A stretch of 30,000 nt of DNA from Symbiodinium natans (lineage: Eukaryota; Sar; Dinophyceae; Suessiales; Symbiodiniaceae): positions 1-30,000 of the forward strand of contig CAJNDS010002123.1 of NCBI GenBank assembly GCA_905221605.1. Reading direction: 5' to 3'. Both the position numbers and the translations under genes were made by a program. Positions 16,690-24,745 of the stretch are shown here, piece after piece. Every line of letters starts with the position of its first letter. Position 1 is the first letter of the stretch. Below the pieces are notes generated by a model. It searched no databases and was not told the DNA's origin. It saw only the letters and a list, made by a program, of their open reading frames with translations.

Positions 16690-17215
16690 TTATGGGTTCG
16701 GGTCTAGCGCTGCCCCAAAAAATCACGCAGCCCTGGGTCGGCTATCACGGGAGTAGAAGCATCGCTCGACTTAGGGCAATATTCGCCCGGCAAGAAGCAC
16801 AGATAGGGCTGGTTCATGTAGTCGCTTCTCTAAAATTCTGAAATGATGGTGCCTTTTGGGGTTAGTATTGTAAGGCGGTCCCTAATATCTAGGGGAGAGG
16901 CTTAGAGGCTAATGATCGGGAAAATGGCCTCTCTTACATGAGAATTGTATGCCTTGTTTGATGGTCTTGAGGGCTTAGGGTGACAAAAGCAACCGGTAAC
17001 CAGGTAGTCCAGTAGCCGTCTTATAGTAAGGGCACCCTTTTGGGGGTTGGCTACCTTCCTTTTCTAAGGGAACCTTATACCAAACAAGAAGGGTAAAAGG
17101 GTCCACTGGGCTACCTTATGCGAAAAAAAGGGCAAAAGGGTACCACTGGGCTAGCCTTCAGACAGCGCCCGCGCTCAAAGAAATGGCACATCCTTAGCAG
17201 GCGTCGGAGCGCTGC
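16690..17215 (-). other. Unique island; possible coding stretch and a tandem repeat
   Basis: The minus frame over about 16700-16830 is open (RSDYMNQPYLCFLPGEYC, PKSSDASTPVIADPGL) but unrecognised. At 17091-17160 an AGGGTAAAAGGGTCCACTGG unit recurs 41 bp later. Its AAAAGGG-plus-CCACT motif also occurs in the repeat at 4090, so part of this island belongs to that dispersed family. Confidence 0.35.
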
Positions 17216-17286
17216 GGTTTAGGGCTTAGGATTTAGGGTTTTAGGTTTAGGGTTTAGGGTTTTAGGAAGTTTAGGGTTTAGGGGTT
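17216..17286 (+). repeat. TTTAGGG tract
   Basis: Eight or so units with TTTTAGG and GATTTAGGG variants. Confidence 0.9.
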
Positions 17287-17295
17287 TGTTGTTAG

Positions 17296-17538
17296 ATGTC
17301 GTTGCTGCCCGAGAACAGCATCTGGGCCCTCCGGGAGTGTGGGATCTTGCCCCAACCCAAAAACCTGAAAACCCTTCCCGTACCTCTCCACCGCGACAGA
17401 TGGTGGAACGAGATGAGCCTTGCCTTAACCTGGGGAACCCTCGGGCTCAAAATAGCGCCCGCCGGTTGGACAGGCACTTTTTTTGCCCGTTCTGGGATTG
17501 AACGCCTGCAGCCCGAAATTCCGCCTGTAGCCTTTTAG
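17296..17538 (+). CDS. Open frame with ATG, unknown protein
   Basis: An ATG-initiated 80-codon frame starts 10 bp after a telomeric tract and ends in TAG. It begins MSLLPENSIWALRECGIL and contains DRWWNEMSLALTWGTLG. A shifted plus frame and a minus frame are also open over much of it. No domain, signal peptide or membrane segment is evident. Confidence 0.3.
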   Translation: MSLLPENSIWALRECGILPQPKNLKTLPVPLHRDRWWNEMSLALTWGTLGLKIAPAGWTGTFFARSGIERLQPEIPPVAF

Positions 17539-18480
17539 GCCTCTGTGTGTCTCGAACCCTGATCGCGATCCCTCAGCCCTAAATAGCCTTCTGAAGTTCT
17601 TGGCGTTGCCTTGCCCAACAATTTAAAAGGAGATCTGCTAGGGCAATCCTCAGATCCCATGCGTCTTAACATGAATTGGCTCCCCCACACAGCCCACATC
17701 CTGAAACAAGACTCTTTCTAGCCTACACCCGAAAACCGAAACTCTGTAAACCCTAAACCGGCACCTCCTGGACATTGTGCCGCGGGGGTGCACGGGTAAA
17801 TACGCCCGTTGATCATGAAATTACGCCCGTTGTTCATGTAATTACGCCTGCAATGTTCACCCCCAAAAGCCGTGTTCAGGCCTAAATCTTCCCCCAAACT
17901 CCACAAAATCGCTCAAGCCGGCACCTCCTGGAAATTGTGCTGCGGGGGTGCACGGGTAAATACGCCCGTCGTTCATGAAATTACGCCCGTTGTTCACGTA
18001 ATTACGCCTGCAACGTTCACCCCCCAAACCCGTCTTCAGGCCTAATCTTCCTCCAAACTCTACAACAATCGCTCGACTCCGCCTGCAAGCCTGCCCTCAA
18101 AGACGCCTGCAGCCCGAAAGTTGACAGACCTCCCCCCTGTGTTTCCGTTGATCAAAAACATGCTGGGACGACAACGAACCCCTCTATTTCCGAATCTCTA
18201 TTTCCGAATCTCTCTCAGTCGTGTGCTGGAGCACCTTGTAACAAGCCTATTCTTGCGGGGGTCTCAGATAGGGGTCCCATACTATCCTAAACTCGTACTC
18301 GCCTGAAAACATGCGCGTTTATGACAATACGCCTGCAGGCTATTTTTTTGCCCGCAACCCTTTGCAGGCGCCTGTTTCCGAAAAGGCAGAAATTTAAGCC
18401 TGCAAAGGTTATGCAGGAAGAGCCTAACATCTACGCGTTTATTGGTTGCCAGTAAGGGAATTCTAGGCACAAACCCTAAA
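17500..18480. other. Telomere-free island rich in CGCCTGCA motifs
   Basis: CGCCTGCAGCCCGAAA occurs at 17502 and 18104, and shorter ACGCCTGCA or CCTGCAAG versions recur at 17845, 18007, 18083, 18330 and 18390. A CTATTTCCGAATCT duplication lies at 18183-18210. No gene is convincing. The island may be the body of an unclassified repeat. Confidence 0.5.
17758..18077 (+). repeat. 160-bp tandem duplication, two copies
   Basis: The unit beginning CCGGCACCTCCTGGACATTG at 17758 recurs exactly 160 bp later with about ten changes. Each copy contains a 21-bp sub-repeat (ATTACGCCCGTTGTTCATG-type), two in tandem. There are no TIRs and no open frame. Confidence 0.95.
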
Positions 18481-18556
18481 CCATAAACCCCAAAGATCCC
18501 GAGAATCTAGTAAGGGAATTCTAGGCACATACCCTAAACCATATAACCCTAAAGAT
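18451..18556 (+). repeat. 58-bp tandem duplication
   Basis: AGTAAGGGAATTCTAGGCAC + AAACCCTAAACCATA at 18451 recurs at 18509. Telomere-like CCCTAAA units form part of the duplicated segment. Confidence 0.85.
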
Positions 18557-18581
18557 GAACGGCACCACTACAGATCCTAGT

Positions 18582-18860
18582 CACCCTAAACCCTAAACCC
18601 TAAACCCTAAACCCTAAACCCTAAACCCTAAACCCTAAACCCTAAACACTAAACCCTAAACCCTAAACCCCGTGTTCAAGTCGTTGTCTTTGAGGTCTTG
18701 TGGATGACTGGGGCTCAGAGGTCAAGAGGTCGAGGTTTAGGGTTTTGGATTCAGAGTTCAGGGTTTAAATTAGGGTTCAGAGTTCAAGGTCTGGGTGTTA
18801 GAGTTCAGGGTTTGGAGCTGAGGGTTTAGGGTTTAGGAGTTCAGGGTTTAAGTTTTCGAG
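18582..18860. repeat. CCCTAAA array followed by degenerate TTTAGGG tract
   Basis: A near-perfect CCCTAAA array (18582-18670) is followed after a 60-bp spacer by TTCAGGG/TTTAGGG remnants in the opposite orientation (18733-18855). Confidence 0.9.
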
Positions 18861-18959
18861 TTTGGGCGAACTATCAGGATCGGGCAAACAGCACCGGTCA
18901 AAAGCTGCTGTGCCTTTTCTTCGCGAATTCCTCTTGCTGCGCCGCCCTTGCTTTGCAAG

Positions 18960-18987
18960 GGCCGGTGCCGATGTGGCCGCTCAATAA
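18960..18987 (+). CDS. Ankyrin-like exon fragment (end of repeat)
   Basis: A strongly pyrimidine-rich tract (TTCCTCTTGCTGCGCCGCCC + TTGCTTTGCAAG) leads to an AG acceptor. Then the frame reads AGADVAAQ and a TAA. A-G-A-D-V is the canonical loop of ankyrin repeats. It could be a terminal exon or a remnant. The minus strand is also open. Confidence 0.35.
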
Positions 18988-19039
18988 AACCCTAAGCACC
19001 AGATGGTACTCCTCACCCCAAAACCCCAAAGGCCCTTTC

Positions 19040-19330
19040 AAGCAGTATAAGCCCTAAGCCCTAAGCCCTAAACCCGAAGGGCCCTAAAAACCTTCAACCC
19101 TCAAACCTCAACCTCACACCCTCCACGGGCGTGTACCTCACTGTCCCCGGTCGCCTTGGGGTCTCCTGTCAAGACCGTGTGGTACCCTAAACCCTAAACC
19201 CTAAACCCTAAACCCTAAACCCTGAACCCTGAACCCTGAACCCTAAACCCTCAACCCTAAACCCTAAACCCTAAACCCTAGACCCTAGACCCTAAACCCA
19301 GCCCACAGCCCTAAACCCTCAACCCGAAAC
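19040..19330 (-). repeat. CCCTAAA/CCCTGAA/CCCTAGA tracts
   Basis: Short CCCTAAG units (19048-19075) precede a longer tract (19184-19330) that contains runs of CCCTGAA and CCCTAGA variants. Confidence 0.9.
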
Positions 19331-19339
19331 CCGGGAGAC

Positions 19340-19640
19340 TTACGATCTATAGGGTTTAAAGGATTTTATAGGCTTGTTATAGGCATTACGAGGGCTTATA
19401 GGGGTTTATAGGGTTCAAGGGTTTTATGGGGTTCATACGGTTTCTGGTTTTGTGTTTTGTGGTGGGGGGGGGTTTTATAGGGTTTACAGGGTTTACATGG
19501 CGGTTTATGGGGTGTTATAGGCTGCTATAGGTTTTTTATGGGGTTTTATAAGGTTGTATGGGTTTTACAGGGATTTATATGGTTTATGCAGTTTGTAGGG
19601 TTTATCGGCTTTCGGGCATTAGGTTTATAGGGTTGGGTTA
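19340..19640 (+). repeat. Degenerate TTTATAGGG repeat field
   Basis: Many GGTTTATAGGG, TTTTATAGG and TTTATGGGG words are spaced by short filler. The region appears to derive from a 9-bp TTTATAGGG variant array that has diverged. No open frame. Confidence 0.75.
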
Positions 19641-19900
19641 ACCCTAAACCCTTACCCCCCACCCTAAACCCCGTAAACCCTAAACCCCAGTTTCCGGTGC
19701 GGTGGTTGGCTTTGGACCACCAACCTCAAACGCAGCGGGAGATCGATGCAAAGGAGGTGGGATTGAGAGCGTAGCACTACACCCTAAACCCCAAACCCTA
19801 AACCCTAAACCTTAAACCTTGAACCCAAAACCCCTATAAAGCCTATTAACCCTATAAACCCTAAAAACCCTGTAAACCCTATAAACCCTAAACCCTCAAG
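19640..19900 (-). repeat. CCCTAAA and CCCTATAAA tracts
   Basis: Short CCCTAAA tracts at 19640-19690 and 19780-19820 pass into CCCTATAAA units to 19890. The island 19690-19780 is unique without a gene call. Confidence 0.85.
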
Positions 19901-20059
19901 CCTGGGCAGGCTGTTCTTTTGTGCGCTTCGCGCAGCTTGAGGGGGGAAATGGGGTGGGTGGGTGGGCCAAGCACCGGGGCCCCCGTATGGGCTTCTGATG
20001 GCTGCTGTCGATTTTGTGAGGAAGAGATCGTCTTGCAGCCCTAAGCCCTCAACCGTGTT

Positions 20060-20140
20060 CCCTAAACTGCCTAAACCCTAATCCCTAAACACTAAACCAT
20101 AAACCCCAAACCCTAAACCCAAAACCCAAAACCCAAAACC
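20060..20140 (-). repeat. CCCTAAA tract ending in AAAACCC units
   Basis: The tract ends in four AAAACCC units. On the minus strand this gives GTTTTGGG repeats directly after the candidate exon at 20140-20198. Confidence 0.85.
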
Positions 20141-20198
20141 CGATGTGAGGGGTCCGTCTCCCACATGCTCTTGATGGGCTTCTCGCCTCGCATGATAC
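20140..20198 (-). CDS. Candidate internal exon, unknown protein
   Basis: After a CTGCCCAG acceptor with a pyrimidine-rich lead-in, the frame reads (G)IMRGEKPIKSMWETDPSHR. It is followed directly by GGTTTTGGGTTTTGGG, so the telomere-like repeat supplies a GT donor at the exon boundary. I recognise no family, but both borders are good. Confidence 0.4.
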
Positions 20199-20244
20199 CT
20201 GGGCAGGGCGAGTGGCGAGCTGAACCCCTCTCCGACCCTCTCTT

Positions 20245-20398
20245 AGGTTTAGGGTTTAGGGTTTAGGGTTTAGGGTTTAGGGTTTAGGGTTTAGGGTTTA
20301 GGGTTTAGGGTTTAGGGTTTAGGGTTTAGGGTTTAGGGTTTAGGGTTTAGGGTTTAGGGTTTAGGGTTTAGGGTGTAGGCTTCAGGGCTTAGGGTTTA
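20245..20398 (+). repeat. TTTAGGG array
   Basis: About twenty perfect units, then a short degenerate end. The 20400-20490 island that follows is open in several frames on both strands and is not assigned. Confidence 0.98.
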
Positions 20399-20497
20399 AT
20401 TACTTCTTGGGAGCCGCAAGCAAGGCAGGCTCCCGTTGCAACATGGGCCGCAAGAAGAGGCCGTAGTTGAGAAGAGCTCGTGTCATGTTCCGTACAC

Positions 20498-20655
20498 ACT
20501 AAACCCTATAAATCCTATAAACCCTAGAAACCCTATAAACCCTATAAACCCTATAAACCCTATAAACCCTAGACCCTACACCCTAAATCGATAGACGGAA
20601 CGCGAAACCCTAAGCCCTAAACCCTAAACCCTAAGCCTTAAACCCTATACCCTAG
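20498..20655 (-). repeat. (CCCTATAAA)n and CCCTAAA tract
   Basis: Seven or more 9-bp CCCTATAAA units in a row (20503-20575) are followed by ordinary CCCTAAA/CCCTAAG units. It is an intact version of the variant seen decayed at 19340. Confidence 0.95.
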
Positions 20656-20739
20656 CCCTGACCACATCTCTTCAGAACAACCAAGGTGCTCTCTGTGAGC
20701 TGCAGCAGCTGGGTGCACTGGCCTGGGGCAGCCACATTT

Positions 20740-21120
20740 GGTTTATGGTTTAGGGTTTAGGGTTTAGGGATGCTTTGAGCTGACGGCAATAGGACAGGTT
20801 TAAGGTTCTTTTGTTGTCAGGGGTTTAGGGTGGAGCTTTGGGCTTCAGGGGAGGTTTGGGGACTTAGAGTTTAAGGAGTTTAGGCTTCTAACTAGATATC
20901 TAACTTTTACTGCGCGGTTCGGGGTGGGAAGGCTGGTTTGAGGAGTTTGGGGCGGCCGGTGTGGGGTGCAAGGGTTTATAGGGTTTAGTTTACGGGTCAG
21001 AATGGTGCAAAAGTTGGGGGATGGGGGGAGGGGAGCCCTGCAATCCCAAACCTACCCTGCAGCTACAGCCCTTGGAATTTGGGATGGGGGTGGGGGGGGG
21101 GGTAGGTGCGGAGAGGCGAC
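20740..21120. other. Degenerate TTTAGGG tract and G-rich island
   Basis: Three TTTAGGG units (20745-20770) are followed by G-rich, T-rich DNA that may be decayed telomeric sequence. G-runs lie near 21085-21100. No gene is supported. Just before it (20676-20735) a minus frame reading PVHPAAAAHRE is faintly ankyrin-like, but its phase does not fit exon g. Confidence 0.4.
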
Positions 21121-21157
21121 TGGGTGGTAGGAACTCCAGCACCTTGCTTTGCCCAGC
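21121..21157 (-). CDS. Ankyrin gene exon g (helix 2 of last repeat seen)
   Basis: A TTCTCACAG acceptor precedes the frame AGQSKVLEFLPP, and a GT donor (GTCGCC) ends it in phase 1. Joined to exon f in phase 0 it completes the motif TAAHFAAEAGQSKVLEFL, a textbook ankyrin helix-turn-helix. The f-g intron (1,080 bp) contains a TTTAGGG array. No downstream exon that fits both phase and motif was found, so the 3' end of the gene is open. Confidence 0.6.
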
Positions 21158-21240
21158 CTGTGAGAACAGGGCCACTTCCAGTAGGTTGCAGGCCGGACAT
21201 GTGGTTCAGGGGCCGGGGTGTTCAGGGGCTTAGGGGGCTT

Positions 21241-21560
21241 ATCTTAGGGTAGCTATATGGTCCCTAATATGGGCCTCTTAAACGGGGACCCCTTTCATGC
21301 CCCTTATATACCCTATGCAACCCAAGGGACCACACTTCGGAACTCTTCAAAGGAGGTGAGCGACCATATTGAGGGCCCATGAAACTGCCCTCAGAGCCTA
21401 GAGGGCTTAGGGGGCTTAGGGGGTTTAGGGGGCTTAGGGGGGCTTTGGGAAGGTTTCGGATCCTGCCGCAAGACAGAAAGACCAGTAGGAGGAGGAGGAG
21501 GAGGAAAACCAGGGGGAGGAGGCTCAGAGTTTCGGAGTGTTGAGCCAAGGTTGTCGGAGT
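21241..21560. other. Intronic island with GGA repeats
   Basis: TTAGGGGGC words (21408-21440) and a GGA run (21488-21506) dominate. The minus frame across it is low-complexity Leu/Pro. A GGTCCCTAATAT word is shared with 16885. It lies inside intron f-g of the ankyrin gene. Confidence 0.5.
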
Positions 21561-21824
21561 CTCAACACAAAATCACATATCGTGCAGGCGCATGTGCGCG
21601 CGGCAAAGATGGAAAAGAAGCAGCCCGAACCGTAACCTGAAGGCGCCCATGCAGATGAAATCTGACCATCATATCAGGAGCATGCCTCCCTTCTAAACCA
21701 CCTAAACCCGAAACCCAACACCTTTCGAGCCTGAAACCCTTCCTAGCGCAAAGTTCTAGCCTTACACCCTAATATTGGACCCTCTTTAGTGTGCCCCCCC
21801 CTCCCCTCGCCCCAGAACAGTCGA

Positions 21825-21967
21825 AGCTGTTTTCGTCCCTGTTTAAACGCTCCCGGGGGTTGTATGATTTTCGTAGGGAGGAGGAATTGAAAAGGAGCAG
21901 TGATGCCCGGCAATTTATTTCAAAGGCGCGACGCGTGGAATTTTCTTACAGCGCCCGGTCGATTTGA
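21825..21967 (+). CDS. Open island on the strand opposite to the ankyrin gene
   Basis: After a long pyrimidine tract ending CGCCCCAG, the plus frame reads EQSKLFSSLFKRSRGLYD then FRREEELKRSSDARQF and ends in TGA at 21965. The charged composition and good acceptor suggest a terminal exon. The minus strand is also open, however, and the island lies in an intron of the ankyrin model. No family is recognised. Confidence 0.3.
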
Positions 21968-22149
21968 CTGTTCATAGGGACATGGGCTGCACCCCCAAAC
22001 AGTCAGGGTGTCCTGAATAGACCAGCCAAGTAGACTTTAATCAGGAGGCCCCTACTAAACAGGGTCCAACATCACAAACTGTTGTTTATCCCGTTCACTC
22101 CAACACAGTTGCTAGGTCTACATTGGAGAGACGGGCAACAGGCGAATCG

Positions 22150-22192
22150 GTTTAGGGTTTAGGGTTTAGGGTTTAGGGTTATAGGGTTAGGG
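22150..22192 (+). repeat. TTTAGGG tract in ankyrin intron f-g
   Basis: Four to five units followed by TTATAGGG. Confidence 0.95.
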
Positions 22193-22237
22193 TCAAACCA
22201 ACTTCTGTCTTGCTGTCTTGTCTCAAGCTCCGCAGGC

Positions 22238-22303
22238 CTCAGCAGCAAAGTGCGCGGCCGTCTTGCCGCTCGGGGCTTCGGCAAAGAGGTCGACGCCCAG
22301 CTC
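22238..22303 (-). CDS. Ankyrin gene exon f
   Basis: 22 codons in phase 0 at both ends: ELGVDLFAEAPSGKTAAH then FAAE. It contains the loop (GVDLFAEAPSGK) and helix 1 (TAAHFAA) of an ankyrin repeat; consensus is D-x-x-G-x-T-x-L-H-x-A-A. The acceptor is TCTGAG and the donor GC (GAG|GCCTGC). Ankyrin repeats mediate protein-protein contacts and do not reveal the cellular role. The GC3-rich codons contrast with the AT-leaning repeats around it. Confidence 0.75.
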
Positions 22304-22321
22304 CTCAGACAGTCTCTCCCT

Positions 22322-22352
22322 AAGGCCCAAGTATGCCATTTTTTTAGGTACC
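22322..22352 (-). mobile_element. TIR family 2, solo end fragment
   Basis: AAGGCCCAAGTAT and TTTTAGGTACC match one inner arm and end of the family 2 elements at 23838 and 26491. The fragment lies inside intron e-f, directly beside exon f. Confidence 0.5.
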
Positions 22353-22525
22353 CTAAACCCTAAACCCTAAACCCTAAACTTTTTCCCCTAACCCCTAAAC
22401 ACCCTAAACCCTATCTATAGACCCTAAATCCTAAACCCAAAACCCTAATTAAACCCTAAACCCTAATGAAACCCTAAACCCGAAACCCTAAACCCGAAAC
22501 CCTAAAAACCTAAACCCTAAACTGC
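22348..22525 (-). repeat. CCCTAAA tracts filling ankyrin intron e-f
   Basis: CCCTAAA units are interrupted by AATTAAA, AATGAAA and CCCGAAA variants. They make up most of the 258-bp intron between exons e and f. Confidence 0.9.
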
Positions 22526-22561
22526 AGCCCTTTTGGGGCTTTTTAGGTTTCGGGTCTCGGC

Positions 22562-22602
22562 TCCCGTGGCCTCCAAGGTTTCGAGGACGTCGATGCGGCC
22601 TC
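22562..22602 (-). CDS. Ankyrin gene exon e
   Basis: A CTGCCCCAG acceptor precedes (R)GRIDVLETLEATG. The split first codon completes AGA with the last base of exon d, giving AAQ-R-GRIDVLETL, the helix-2 half of an ankyrin repeat. The donor is GC (GGA|GCCGAG); a GA donor three bases later would add one Ala, and both keep the frame. Confidence 0.75.
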
Positions 22603-22609
22603 CTGGGGC

Positions 22610-22790
22610 AGTTTGGGGTTTGTAGGTGGTTTATGGGGCTTTATAGGTGGTTTATTGGGTGTATAGAGTTTTGAGAATTAGGGTTTTTTATAGTATAGGG
22701 TTGTATACAGGGTTTTATAGGGTTTATACGTGGATTTTGGGGGGTTTAGAATTATAGGGCTTATAGGGTTTGTAGGGTTTACAAGCCGAG
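22610..22790 (+). repeat. Degenerate TTTATAGGG field in ankyrin intron d-e
   Basis: Repeated GGGTTTATAGG, GGTTTATGGGG and GGGTTTGTAGGG words. It is the same diverged variant as 19340-19640. Confidence 0.75.
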
Positions 22791-22905
22791 CTTGAGCTGA
22801 GCTCTCGAAACGGCCCCAACTTCAAGTAAGGATCATTTTTCATTCTACTGTGTCTTTATGCCCATTCAGAAACCAAAGCCCTGCGCTCCTGAATCCGTGC
22901 GCCTA

Positions 22906-23020
22906 TACCTTGGGGACGAAATGAACCCTAAAAGGGTTTATGGTTCATACACCTTAATAGGAATTCTAGTAGTATATGGTATATGACCCCAATTTTAGGG
23001 TTCATTTCGTCCCCAAGGTA
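22906..23020. mobile_element. 115-bp element with perfect 27-bp TIRs and TA ends
   Basis: ACCTTGGGGACGAAATGAAC + CCTAAAA (22907-22933) is matched without error by its reverse complement at 22993-23019. TA sits at both outer edges, which fits a Tc1/mariner-type target. The arm itself includes a telomere-like word (GAACCCTAAAA). No coding capacity. It lies in intron d-e. The perfect arms indicate recent activity or conversion. Confidence 0.85.
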
Positions 23021-23158
23021 TTGGGCCTTAAAGGGGTTCCTAACTAGTAGTGTAGTAGAGCGTGGTAGATAGTAGAATGAAAAAGAGTGCAGCAGAGTGT
23101 CGCAGCGTGTAGTAGCTTTAGGGGCCAAGTATATACTATATAGATACATGGATCCTCA
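23021..23158 (-). mobile_element. TIR family 2, probable older copy split by the 22906 element
   Basis: TTGGGCCTTAAAGGGGTTCCTA at 23021 and GGGGCCAAGTATATACTAT + ATAGATACATGG at about 23120-23152 match successive parts of the family 2 copy at 26491. The middle has been replaced by GTAGTAGAGTG-like filler. Its left end would lie beyond the 115-bp element. Confidence 0.45.
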
Positions 23159-23334
23159 GGGACCTACACAACACCAACTACAGGCCCTCAAACGAACCAA
23201 CCGCGAAGCCCTTCTGACTTAGTAAGTAGGGTCAGTAAGTTGGGTTTATAAGGATTCTAGTAGGGTTTCTTGGGGATACGAAGTACACTTACCAAGTCAA
23301 AAGAGTTGCCCCCCGCAATCTGCAGCTTCGACGC

Positions 23335-23428
23335 TCTGCGCTGCTCGGTGCACTGCGCTCTTCCCCGCGCCGTCAGGTGCGTCCAGCAGGTGTGGGTCGG
23401 CGCTGCGGAGGAAGCGGAGCACGTCGAC
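23335..23428 (-). CDS. Ankyrin gene exon d
   Basis: The longest exon of the gene, 94 nt. It reads VDVLRFLRSADPHLLDAPDG then AGKSAVHRAAQ, covering helix 2 of one repeat, the beta-hairpin loop and helix 1 of the next (G-K-S-A-V-H-R-A-A). The acceptor is GCTGCCAG, in phase 0 with exon c. The donor is GC (CAG A|GCGTCG) in phase 1. The sequence at the acceptor (GCCAGGTCGA) is the same as at the donor of exon c, a direct repeat bracketing the intron. Confidence 0.8.
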
Positions 23429-23515
23429 CTGGCAGCGGTGTTATGGGCTTGTAGCTAGGTGTGTGAGTTTAGGGTTTTGGACGTGAGGTCCAGAGGGCTT
23501 GGGTTTAGGAACATT

Positions 23516-23836
23516 TAGGGTAAGTCGCACGGACCCGGGATCACAGCAAGTATGCACACCAAGGATTGCAGCACCACAGAAGAGTATATGAGCATCAGCC
23601 TGGCAACCTGAATAGGGCTAAACGCCCTAAACTTGACAGCACAAATGCCTCCGAAAGCCCCAAACCCTGGCACTGACAAACCCCAACCCCTAGACTTTAC
23701 ACACCCTTTTAGCGAAGAAGACCGCAGCGTTCTTGAGCACAGCTGGTGGCGTACATCTAGTCGGAAAAAAGTCGGAAGTTTGACACTTCGAGCTGAATGA
23801 GCCGGTTTGCAGTCGACAGTCCTGCTCCTGCCCCAA
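23516..23836. other. Intronic island without a supported gene
   Basis: Part of ankyrin intron c-d. A minus frame continues through it and through the TA run of the neighbouring element, so it is not trusted as a gene. A short stretch reading NRLIQLEVSNFRLF is mentioned under rejected items. Confidence 0.4.
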
Positions 23837-23837
23837 T

Positions 23838-23880
23838 GGTCCATGTACCTTACTATTATATACTTGGGCCTCAAAGTCCC

Positions 23881-23911
<31 letters not shown>

Positions 23912-23957
23912 CGCACTTTAAGGCCCAAGTATTCTTCCCTATTTAGGTACATGGACC
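23838..23957 (+). mobile_element. TIR family 2, copy A with TA expansion
   Basis: GGTCCATGTACC opens and GGTACATGGACC closes the element. Inner arms ATACTTGGGCC and GGCCCAAGTATT are also inverted. A (TA)13 microsatellite (about 23881-23906) lies in the centre. It is the reverse-orientation relative of 26491 and sits in ankyrin intron c-d. Confidence 0.75.
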
Positions 23958-24006
23958 CTCAGGCTTAGCTCCCTGAGCTATCGACCTGAAGTCCCCCGCG
24001 GCAGTT

Positions 24007-24045
24007 GGGACCCCTAAACCCTAAACCCTAAACCCTAAACCCTAG
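24007..24045 (-). repeat. CCCTAAA tract in ankyrin intron c-d
   Basis: Four to five perfect units. Confidence 0.95.
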
Positions 24046-24065
24046 TGTCTAGGATTTCATGACCT

Positions 24066-24197
24066 TGGAGAGCTATCTTGAGACATGGATACCTTGTGAC
24101 CTATGGGAACTTTGTCTACCGATTCCATCCCTCCTTGAGAGGTGGGAGCAGATACAGCCAGCTGCAGACAGCTCGACGTGTTGAAACCCTGCAAGGT
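24066..24197 (+). CDS. Open island, uncertain strand
   Basis: The plus frame reads LRHGYLVTYGNFVYRFHPSL then RGGSRYSQLQTARRVETLQ and meets a GTTGTGAGG donor-like site. Another plus frame and the minus strand are open as well. It lies inside intron c-d of the ankyrin gene, on the opposite strand. No family is recognised. Confidence 0.25.
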
Positions 24198-24299
24198 TGT
24201 GAGGTGGGGTGGGTTGGGCCGAAGGGCACTGAAAGGGAGTGCACACCACCAACACACACGTTGCGTGCTGGTGAGCGCGGAGCATCTAACAAAGCCAAA

Positions 24300-24425
24300 A
24301 CCCCAAACCCCATAAACCCCATAATCGCTATAAACCTTGTACGACCTATGAAAAACCTATGGGCCCTGTATACCCTATAAACCCTAACAACCCTATACAC
24401 CCTATGAAAACCCCATAAACCCTGT
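24300..24425 (-). repeat. Degenerate CCCTATAAA field
   Basis: CCCCATAAACC, CCCTATAAACC and CCCTATGAAAACC words form a decayed variant array within ankyrin intron c-d. Confidence 0.8.
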
Positions 24426-24462
24426 ACAGCCCATCAGCACCCTCTGAAAACCAGACCTTTCG

Positions 24463-24567
24463 AACCCCCCGCCAAAAAAGTGAAACACATTTTTTTACCT
24501 ATAAGGGCAATGTAGGGATTATATTACTTTATTCGAGATTTTTTGCGGGTTCCGAAGCAAACAATAG
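24463..24567 (-). mobile_element. TIR family 3, copy 3, reverse orientation
   Basis: Read in reverse complement it contains TTCGGAACCCGCAAAAAAT, a core TAATCCCTACATTGCCCTTA + TAGGTA and an end CTTTTTTGGCGGGGGGTTCG. These match the copies at 14878 and 26243. It lies in ankyrin intron c-d. Confidence 0.6.
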
Positions 24568-24595
24568 CAAACTCTATATGCCCTGAGAGATCGAC

Positions 24596-24651
24596 CTGGC
24601 CGGCGTCGGCTGCCAGGTGCACGGCGCAAAGGCGCCGCACATCCCGGGCTC
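24596..24651 (-). CDS. Ankyrin gene exon c
   Basis: After a GGCCAG acceptor the frame reads (G)ARDVRRLCAVHLAADAGQ, including C-A-V-H-L-A-A-D-A-G, a near-consensus helix 1 and turn. It starts with a split Gly codon from exon b and ends in phase 0 at CAG with a GT donor (GTCGAT). GTCGA after the donor also starts exon d, so the exact cut is ambiguous within the direct repeat but the protein is unchanged. Confidence 0.8.
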
Positions 24652-24745
24652 CTGGCCCTAAGCCCTAAGCCCCAAGCCCTAAGCCCTAAGCCCTAAGCCC
24701 TAAGCCCTAAGCCCTAAACCCTAGACCCTAGACCCTAGACCCTGG
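24652..24745 (-). repeat. (CCCTAAG)n array
   Basis: Eight CCCTAAG units in a row, then three CCCTAGA units. It starts at the acceptor of exon c; the acceptor region on the minus strand reads CTTAGGGCCAG, so the repeat contributes to the splice site. Confidence 0.95.

Noticed and set aside
20676-20735. Additional ankyrin exon (PVHPAAAAHRE) downstream of exon g
   Set aside because: The acceptor TGCCCCAG is good, but it needs a phase-2 upstream exon, while exon g ends in phase 1. Two other frames are equally open.
23765-23835. SMC/RecF-like N-terminus (NRLIQLEVSNFRLF, minus strand)
   Set aside because: The resemblance to the start of SMC-type ATPases is limited to about ten residues, a stop follows at once, and no Walker A motif follows. 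Probably chance.
24057-24400. Several overlapping open frames on both strands
   Set aside because: At least four frames are open at once in an intron of the ankyrin model, so openness has no weight. One is kept at low confidence only.
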